DNA from: an uncultured beta proteobacterium
GTDB taxonomy: Bacteria; Pseudomonadota; Gammaproteobacteria; Burkholderiales; Burkholderiaceae_C
Length of the DNA: 14,314 nt
Assembly: GCA_903944555.1 (NCBI GenBank)
Contig: CAJASG010000649.1
Coordinates: forward strand, 1 to 14,314
Direction of reading: 5' to 3'
Numbering within the stretch: position 1 is the first letter of the stretch; each line of letters starts with the position of its first letter. The notes under the pieces were generated by a model. That model saw nothing but the letters and a program-made list of their open reading frames with translations, made no database searches and was not told the DNA's origin. Both the position numbers and the translations under genes were made by a program. Positions 9,420-14,314 of this stretch are shown here, piece after piece.

Positions 9420-11870
9420 CTAAGTCGACTGCTTGAACGCCATCACCGCCTGGTTACGCAGTGTGCGCAGTAGCGCCAGTTCCTTTTCGTCGAGTTCCAG
9501 CGCACCACGGGTGACTTTGTCCGCGTAAATCAGACCAAACGGCGAGCCTTTGATTTGCAAGGGCAGTAGCAAAAACGTGGGGGCATTGATGCCTTTGCGA
9601 TACCAATCTGGCAAGCGTTGCGCTATACGCTCCTCCGCCGCATCGCTGATCATCGTGTCAACGCCTTTGATACACACCACGCCAAACAAGTCCGGGGTTG
9701 CGGCCTTGAGCGGAATTTTGAACCCCTTGACGTATTGCTCGACCGCATTGCCCAGTCCAAATCGCCCGGTAATGGTCTCGGTTTTCGCATCGCGCATGCA
9801 AAAAATAATGCGATCAAACTCCATGGCACGGTACATGGCCTCCAAGATCATGCGCAGCACATCGGTGAGCTTGAAGTCGTCCACCATTGCATTGGTAATG
9901 TCTTGAATGCCTGCCGACAGAATATCTGCCACCTGGCTGGACTTGGGCGGGGCCACAGGCCCGGCCACCGGTGCACCGATATTGGTGGCATGCAACTCGA
10001 AACTGCTAAAACTGGCATCGGTTTCGGCAGGCGGGTGGGCATCGTGCGCATCCGGCAGCTTCAACAGCCTGGCGGCGGCCGACCCTGGCGCAACGCGAAT
10101 TTCCATTGCCGTGGCCAAGTCAATCAGCTTTTGTCGCGCCTTCACCGTGGCTGCATGCACGTCGCCGGGCGCAACTCCCATACTTTTTGCGTACTTCTGC
10201 GTCACCAGCGCCACACGCGCATCCACTTCTTTGGGGTCGCAGTGCAAGAGCAGATCCGCAATTTCATTGGAGGCCATCGCAATCCAGCGAATGCGCTCGC
10301 CGGAGTCCGAAGGGGCTGCAGTTGGGGGTGCCCCCGTGGGCTTGCGCATACAGCGCTGAATGTTCTGAGGCAAGCCCCAGGACTTGGCGATGCCAACACC
10401 CAGTTCCTCAAAGCTCAACCCCAATACGCTGATGGATGCACTGACTTCGGTCACGGGCTCGCGCTTGGATTGCACCAAGCTGCGCACTTGGGCGGCTTCC
10501 TCGGGAAAGTAAAACTGCACCAGCAACCGACCCAGGTTTTGAAACATGGCGCCAATGAAGGCCTCTTCGCTTTCGCGCATTACGGGGCACAACTCACCGC
10601 CAATGGACCCGGCCATGAGCGAGCGCAAATATTCTTCCTTGAGTTGCCCAGCGTGCGTCTTGTCCTGCATGTGCTCCAACAACACCAAGCTCAATGCCAT
10701 GTTACGAATGCCGTTGAATCCGACCAGATTCACAGCTCTTGAAACGGTGCTGATGTTGCCGCCGCGGGCGTAATGCGCACTGTTGACCAAGCGCAGCAGC
10801 TTGTTGGTCAGCGCCACATCCTTGAGAATCTCGTTGGTGACACTATTGACACTTTCGGTGTCAGACGTCGCCAAGCTCTGGATGCGCACCACGGAGTCAG
10901 ACAGCGCCGGAAAATCGCTTTTATGGCGCATGCGCCGCAACAGAAACTCCAGCGTTCCACTGCTCTCTGACGCCCGGGTAGCCGCGCTCACAGCGGTACT
11001 GCCCTGAGGTTTTGCCCACTCTTCCAATGCGCTCAAAAAGGTCTGCGCACTGGAAAACCGCTGCTTGGGGTCCCGCGCGAGCGCCCGCATGGTGATCGCC
11101 CGCAGCCGGTCGTCGACATCTGAGCTTAAATTAGCAGGCAGCATGAGCTGGTCATGCACCACCCGGTAAATGGCGCGGTAGGGGTCGCGCTCTTCGATCA
11201 AGGGGCGACCCATCAGCATCTCGGCCAACACCACTCCGGCGGAAAAAATATCCATGGTGGCCGATGGCGCCTCTCCATTGGCGGCTTCTGGTGACATATA
11301 GCCGACCGTACCGCCACTTGGAGTGGCGGGGCCTGTGCTGTTGCTATCCTTGATGCGCGCAGCAATGCCAAAATCCATCACCCGTGCGCGCCCTGCAGCA
11401 TCCATCAAAATATTGGAGGGTTTGATGTCGCGGTGCACTACACCAGCAGCGTGGGCCATAACCACTGCGTCCAGCACATCCATCATCAACGCCACCGCTT
11501 CGGGCGGCGGCAATGCCCCGCGCTGACGGATCATGTGGCCCAAGGTGCTGCCCGCAATGTACTCAAACACCAGATAGGGCTGGCGACCCTGGATGTCTGC
11601 CTCGTACACCGGAACAATATTGGGGTGGGTGACACGGCTCACACTGCGGGCCTCTTGCAGCCATTGGGACACCGATTTGTCATCAGAACCATCGCTAGGC
11701 CGCATGACCTTGATGGCCACCTCACGCTCCATGCGAGGATCGAATGCCAGCCACACGGTGGACTGGGCACCTTTACCCAAAATTCTGCGTAACTCAAACC
11801 GACCCAGCGTCTCAGCGGAATGCGCGCCGCCCGAGGCGACCGTATTCAAAAAAAATGTCGATTCAGTCAT
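9420..11870 (-). CDS. Ser/Thr protein kinase-HDOD-GAF signalling protein
   Basis: An 816-residue protein without membrane segments. Residues about 25-285 are a complete Hanks-type kinase: glycine loop GKGAQSTV (32-39), Lys54 (VAIK), Glu73, catalytic loop VHRDIKPSNIL with Asp148, Lys150 and Asn153, DFG at 166-168, and SPE (193-195) in place of APE. All residues for phosphotransfer are present. Residues about 310-510 are an HDOD domain (FPALSDSVVRIQSL, VALTNKLLRLVNSAHY) in which the HD pair is replaced by Gln444-Asn445 (AMFQNLGRLL), so this domain is probably non-catalytic. After a low-complexity linker, residues about 655-812 resemble GAF (GFKIPL, LLLPLQIKGSPFGLIYADK). It likely senses a small molecule through GAF and phosphorylates proteins on Ser/Thr; substrates are unknown and no PP2C phosphatase is nearby. 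The start overlaps the EAL gene end by 8 nt, favouring cotranslation. Confidence 0.94.
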   Translation of the reverse strand: MTESTFFLNTVASGGAHSAETLGRFELRRILGKGAQSTVWLAFDPRMEREVAIKVMRPSDGSDDKSVSQWLQEARSVSRVTHPNIVPVYEADIQGRQPYLVFEYIAGSTLGHMIRQRGALPPPEAVALMMDVLDAVVMAHAAGVVHRDIKPSNILMDAAGRARVMDFGIAARIKDSNSTGPATPSGGTVGYMSPEAANGEAPSATMDIFSAGVVLAEMLMGRPLIEERDPYRAIYRVVHDQLMLPANLSSDVDDRLRAITMRALARDPKQRFSSAQTFLSALEEWAKPQGSTAVSAATRASESSGTLEFLLRRMRHKSDFPALSDSVVRIQSLATSDTESVNSVTNEILKDVALTNKLLRLVNSAHYARGGNISTVSRAVNLVGFNGIRNMALSLVLLEHMQDKTHAGQLKEEYLRSLMAGSIGGELCPVMRESEEAFIGAMFQNLGRLLVQFYFPEEAAQVRSLVQSKREPVTEVSASISVLGLSFEELGVGIAKSWGLPQNIQRCMRKPTGAPPTAAPSDSGERIRWIAMASNEIADLLLHCDPKEVDARVALVTQKYAKSMGVAPGDVHAATVKARQKLIDLATAMEIRVAPGSAAARLLKLPDAHDAHPPAETDASFSSFELHATNIGAPVAGPVAPPKSSQVADILSAGIQDITNAMVDDFKLTDVLRMILEAMYRAMEFDRIIFCMRDAKTETITGRFGLGNAVEQYVKGFKIPLKAATPDLFGVVCIKGVDTMISDAAEERIAQRLPDWYRKGINAPTFLLLPLQIKGSPFGLIYADKVTRGALELDEKELALLRTLRNQAVMAFKQST

Positions 11871-13221
11871 GTGTTACGTCGTAATGTCTTGAACAATAGT
11901 CCGTAAATTGCGGCAATGGAATAGGTCGACTGAACAAATAGCCCTGAAACAAATGGCAACCATTCTGTTCCAGAAAATCACACTGTCCTTGGGTTTCTAC
12001 GCCTTCTGCAATCACGGAAAAACCCAGGTTCTGCCCCAACTCAATCACCATATGCGCAATGGCAGCATCGTTCGGGTCGGTCAGCACATCGTCCACAAAG
12101 GATTTGTCAATTTTCAACTGGTCCAGCGGCAAGCGCTTGAGGTAACTCAAAGACGAATAGCCGGTGCCAAAGTCGTCCAGAGAAAAGCCAACGCCCAAGG
12201 TCTTCAGCTCCACCATTTTCTGGATGATGTCGTCCATGTCATGCACCAAGGAGCTCTCGGTGAGTTCCAGCTTCAAGCGCCGTGGGGACACACCCGTGCG
12301 CTCCATCACCGATGCAACCTGTTGCACAAAATCCGATCGCCGGAACTGGTACGCACTCACATTGACCGACAGGGTTAGCTCGGCCATGTCGGCACGCTTG
12401 GACCAATCCACCAACTGATCACACGCAGCACCCAAAACCCAGGTCCCTAATGGCAATATCAATCCGGACTGCTCCGCCAATGGAATGAACTCGTCCGGAG
12501 GCACTACGCCCAGCGTCGGGTGCTGCCAGCGCAACAGCGCTTCAGCACCAAACACCACCCCTCCAGACGTCACCTGCGGCTGATAAACCAGAAAAAATTC
12601 ACCGCGTGCAATGCCCTTTCGCAGGTCCATTTCCAAAGCGAAATTCTCAGCAAAGTCAGAGACGATGATGTGTATTAGCGCGTACAAACCGGCTGCCGCA
12701 AAAAAGTTATTGGCCCAGGTCCCACCAATGCGAACACTGTCGGGAAGCGCGTGCTGGGACTCGATGCCCATGTTCGTACTGGCAAGCACGACGAACGCCA
12801 AAAAACAGCTGCCGGTCACCAGGTAGCGCAGCATCGGACGGTCATCGCGCAGGACCAGCAGCGAGGCCACAGCCAAGACCAGTAAAAAATGGTGTGTTGA
12901 CCGCGGCGCCATCGCACTGGGAACATCCAACACCAAGGACACGCCGCACACCAACAAAAAGATGCTGATCCCAATCAGGAAGAACGCGATACGGGTGCGC
13001 CGCAGGTAGGTCAGAATGCCGCCGCTGATGCCCAGCAGCAACATGACAAAGTCCATGGCAACAATATCCCATGCACCTTTTTGCAAAAAATAGATCGCCC
13101 AGCCGACGCCTTCGGCGGTTAGAAGACCAGAGGCAACCCACAGCATCATGCGAACACGGCGTCGATGCTGATCACCGATCAGCGTATTGCCAGTTGTAAA
13201 GGAGGTGGTGGAATTGGGCAT
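11863..13221 (-). CDS. Membrane-anchored EAL-domain c-di-GMP phosphodiesterase
   Basis: A 452-residue protein from the ATG at 13221. About six hydrophobic segments fill residues 25-190, followed by a complete EAL domain from about 200. Motifs for c-di-GMP hydrolysis (to pGpG) are all present: Glu227 in GAEALLRWQHP, Asn287 in VNVSAYQF, LELTESSL (318-325), Asp349/Asp350 in DDFGTGYSSLSYLKRL, Lys370 in LKIDKSF, Glu406 in AEGVET and Gln426 in FQGYLFSRP. No GGDEF domain is present, so it should act only as a phosphodiesterase, probably tuned by the membrane part. The frame stays open to a TTG at 13278 (471 aa), but those codons coincide with a candidate promoter, so the ATG is preferred despite a weak Shine-Dalgarno. 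Its 3' end overlaps the kinase-HDOD-GAF start by 8 nt. Confidence 0.93.
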   Translation of the reverse strand: MPNSTTSFTTGNTLIGDQHRRRVRMMLWVASGLLTAEGVGWAIYFLQKGAWDIVAMDFVMLLLGISGGILTYLRRTRIAFFLIGISIFLLVCGVSLVLDVPSAMAPRSTHHFLLVLAVASLLVLRDDRPMLRYLVTGSCFLAFVVLASTNMGIESQHALPDSVRIGGTWANNFFAAAGLYALIHIIVSDFAENFALEMDLRKGIARGEFFLVYQPQVTSGGVVFGAEALLRWQHPTLGVVPPDEFIPLAEQSGLILPLGTWVLGAACDQLVDWSKRADMAELTLSVNVSAYQFRRSDFVQQVASVMERTGVSPRRLKLELTESSLVHDMDDIIQKMVELKTLGVGFSLDDFGTGYSSLSYLKRLPLDQLKIDKSFVDDVLTDPNDAAIAHMVIELGQNLGFSVIAEGVETQGQCDFLEQNGCHLFQGYLFSRPIPLPQFTDYCSRHYDVTHD

Positions 13222-13251
13222 TGAACCGTGTTTTGTCGCATTGACAAGAAC

Positions 13252-13278
13252 ACTGTATCGCAATTTGAGACAGGTCAA
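13252..13278 (-). promoter_or_regulatory. Candidate promoter for the EAL-kinase unit
   Basis: On the minus strand TTGACC (13278-13273) is followed after 15 nt by TACAGT (13257-13252), about 30 nt before the ATG at 13221. The spacer is shorter than the usual 16-18. A perfect 5-bp palindrome CAGGT-N4-ACCTG (13271-13284) covers the -35 box and could be an operator. Low certainty. Confidence 0.3.
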
Positions 13279-13307
13279 AACCTGCCTGCCCTACCAAAGC
13301 CCTGTGC

Positions 13308-13589
13308 TTAGCGCCGCTGTTGGCGAAGCTGCTGTCGCAAATCGTTGCGTTCTTGCGGGCTGAGTTGGTGCACGCCACCGGTGCCAGGGTTGGACGGAGC
13401 AGCGCCGTCCGTTGGTGCCTGGACCGCAGCGCGCAGATCTGCGCGCCGCCGTTGGGCGTCTGCATTGCGCTGCTGGTTGGGTGCGTCGCCCCAAGCGCGC
13501 TCACCCTTGTCGGGCACCGCTTGGGCAAGGCCGGCCATTGCACCAATGCAATAGGCAAAGCAAATAACAGCAGTTTTACGCATAAACAC
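13308..13589 (-). CDS. Small exported protein of unknown function
   Basis: A 93-residue protein starting at a GTG (13589), with an in-frame ATG two codons later. The GTG is favoured because GAAAGG lies 8 nt before it, a good Shine-Dalgarno distance; from the ATG the gap would be 14. Residues 1-24 are a signal peptide: basic MFMRK, a hydrophobic core, then an AQA site before VPDKG. The mature part is about 69 residues, hydrophilic and rich in Arg, Gln and Ala, with a proline/glycine stretch (APSNPGTGG) and a basic Gln/Arg tail (LSPQERNDLRQQLRQQRR). It therefore looks like a small periplasmic, mostly unstructured protein. It is transcribed divergently from ompR over a shared 156-nt region and may be under OmpR control. 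I do not recognise a family. Confidence 0.75.
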   Translation of the reverse strand: MFMRKTAVICFAYCIGAMAGLAQAVPDKGERAWGDAPNQQRNADAQRRRADLRAAVQAPTDGAAPSNPGTGGVHQLSPQERNDLRQQLRQQRR

Positions 13590-13622
13590 TACAACGGCCT
13601 TTCATGCAGACAGGTGCACATT

Positions 13623-13759
13623 GTTGGATGGCATCACGAAACCAGGGGTCAATTTTTGTAACATTGTGTCAACCAGCGGCTATTCTTTGGTCAGCTCGGG
13701 CGTAAGCCGCGCAAAATCAGGTTTGTTACAAATTCACAACCCACTATGCACCATCCAAC
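13623..13759. repeat. 9-bp inverted repeat bracketing the ompR divergent promoter region
   Basis: GTTGGATGG (13623-13631) and CCATCCAAC (13751-13759) are perfect inverted copies 119 nt apart. The right arm lies just inside the ompR coding start (codons 2-5), and the left arm lies upstream of the small exported protein gene. It may be an operator pair, an mRNA pairing element, or chance. Confidence 0.35.
13655..13732. promoter_or_regulatory. Divergent OmpR-like boxes TGTTACAAA
   Basis: TGTTACAAA occurs on the plus strand at 13724-13732, reading toward ompR, and on the minus strand at 13663-13655, reading toward the small exported protein gene. Each lies in AT-richer sequence. GTTACA is the core of known OmpR half-sites in enterobacteria (ompF/ompC promoters), so this may be an autoregulatory region. 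The sites are seen; the binding is inferred. Confidence 0.45.
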
Positions 13760-14314
13760 ACCCCGACCCAACAAGATTCTGGTGGTTGATGACGATACCC
13801 GCATCCGGGACCTGCTCAGACGATACCTGACGCAAGAGGGTTTTGATGTCATGCTGGCGGAAGACGGCAAGTCTGTCACCCGGGTCATGATGCGCGACAC
13901 GCCTGATTTGATCGTGCTGGACTTGATGATGCCCGGGGAGGACGGGTTGTCCATCTGCCGGCGCCTGCGTGCAGCCAACGACCTCACGCCCATCATTATG
14001 CTGACCGCCAAGGGTGAAGACATTGACCGAATCGTCGGGTTGGAGGTGGGCGCTGACGACTATTTGGGTAAACCCTTCAACCCCCGCGAGTTGCTGGCCC
14101 GCATCCACGCCGTATTGCGCCGCAGGCCTGTGCCAGAGGTGCCGGGCGCACCGTCCAGTGAAAACGAGGTCATCCGCTTCGGCATCTTCACTTTTGACTT
14201 GGGTGCACGAACCCTGCACAAGAGCGGTGAGCAGTTGTCATTGACCACCGGCGAATTTGCCATGCTCAAGGCGCTGGTGCGCCACCCCCGAATTCCCTTG
14301 TCCCGCGAAAAACT
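13746..14314 (+). CDS. ompR: OmpR-family response regulator, OmpR itself likely (cut at right edge)
   Basis: From the ATG at 13746 the frame stays open to the window end (189 complete codons plus two bases). Residues about 10-124 are a receiver: acidic residues Asp15-Asp17 (VVDDD), phosphoacceptor Asp59 (VLDLMMPGEDGLSICRRLR), Thr87 and Lys109 (GKPFNPRELLARI). It is very close to E. coli OmpR along its length, including LLRRYLTQEGF, TAKGEDIDRIVGLEVGADDY and PGAPSSENEVIRFG. The start of the winged-helix DNA-binding domain follows (LTTGEFAMLKALVRHPR, LSREKL). OmpR normally acts with the kinase EnvZ on porin and envelope genes; envZ would be expected beyond the edge but is not visible. The start has no strong Shine-Dalgarno. 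OmpR-like boxes upstream suggest autoregulation. Confidence 0.93.
   Translation, partial: MHHPTPRPNKILVVDDDTRIRDLLRRYLTQEGFDVMLAEDGKSVTRVMMRDTPDLIVLDLMMPGEDGLSICRRLRAANDLTPIIMLTAKGEDIDRIVGLEVGADDYLGKPFNPRELLARIHAVLRRRPVPEVPGAPSSENEVIRFGIFTFDLGARTLHKSGEQLSLTTGEFAMLKALVRHPRIPLSREK

Noticed and set aside
9618..10742. 374-codon open frame on the plus strand opposite the kinase-HDOD-GAF gene
   Set aside because: It runs antisense to a gene with unmistakable kinase and HDOD motifs; its His/Gln/Arg-rich translation has no recognisable domain and is typical of an antisense frame in GC-rich coding DNA.
13222..13278. TTG-initiated extension of the EAL protein by 19 residues
   Set aside because: TTG is a rare start, the segment overlaps the candidate promoter, and the added residues precede the membrane region without any recognisable feature.
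13320..13661. 113-codon plus-strand frame overlapping the small exported protein
   Set aside because: The minus-strand frame has a signal peptide and a good ribosome binding site; the plus-strand frame has neither.

Overview
The window looks like chromosomal DNA of a betaproteobacterium of the order Burkholderiales, most likely family Comamonadaceae (Rhodoferax- or Polaromonas-like). The basis is the protein character (CheY/CheZ, an OmpR with the LMMPGEDGLSICRRLR signature, large MASE1 and CHASE hybrid kinases) and the moderately GC-rich base composition. This assignment is inference; no rRNA or other taxonomic marker is present. Nearly all of the window encodes signal transduction. I see no tRNA, rRNA, transposase, integrase, phage gene or CRISPR array.

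Layout from left to right: (1) 1-1333, minus strand: a chemotaxis block, cheY then cheZ (4-nt overlap) then the start of a PAS-type protein that runs off the left edge. (2) 1594-7065, minus strand: two large orphan hybrid histidine kinases in tandem, an upstream CHASE-PAS-kinase-REC protein and a downstream MASE1-PAS-kinase-REC protein. Neither has an Hpt domain or an obvious partner beside it. (3) 7489-9277, minus strand: a tight three-gene unit of a response regulator with an N-terminal excisionase/MerR-like helix-turn-helix, a 108-residue unrecognised protein, and an HDOD protein. (4) 9420-13221, minus strand: a membrane EAL phosphodiesterase gene overlapping by 8 nt the gene of an 816-residue Ser/Thr kinase-HDOD-GAF protein. 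(5) 13308-14314: a small exported protein (minus) divergent from ompR (plus, cut by the right edge).

How they may work together: cheY/cheZ set flagellar switching. The EAL protein would lower c-di-GMP and is probably translationally coupled to the kinase-HDOD-GAF protein. The HTH-REC/108-aa/HDOD unit just downstream gives a second HDOD protein next to a possible DNA-binding output. Regions 3 and 4 could be one sensory programme joining Ser/Thr phosphorylation, c-di-GMP breakdown and a two-component output, but that is inference from gene order.

The most distinctive non-coding signal is a repeat present four times (near 1511-1571, 4167-4204, 7087-7135, 7405-7466). It has an invariant GCTA...TAGC pair always spanning exactly 17 nt around a variable AT-rich 9-nt centre, a flanking TGCGCA, and usually a CAAGG tail that faces the nearest gene. 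One copy lies inside the longest possible reading frame of the MASE1 kinase and argues for a shorter protein. I found no convincing wholly new biological system. The repeat, the HTH-REC protein and the paired HDOD proteins are the items most worth following.
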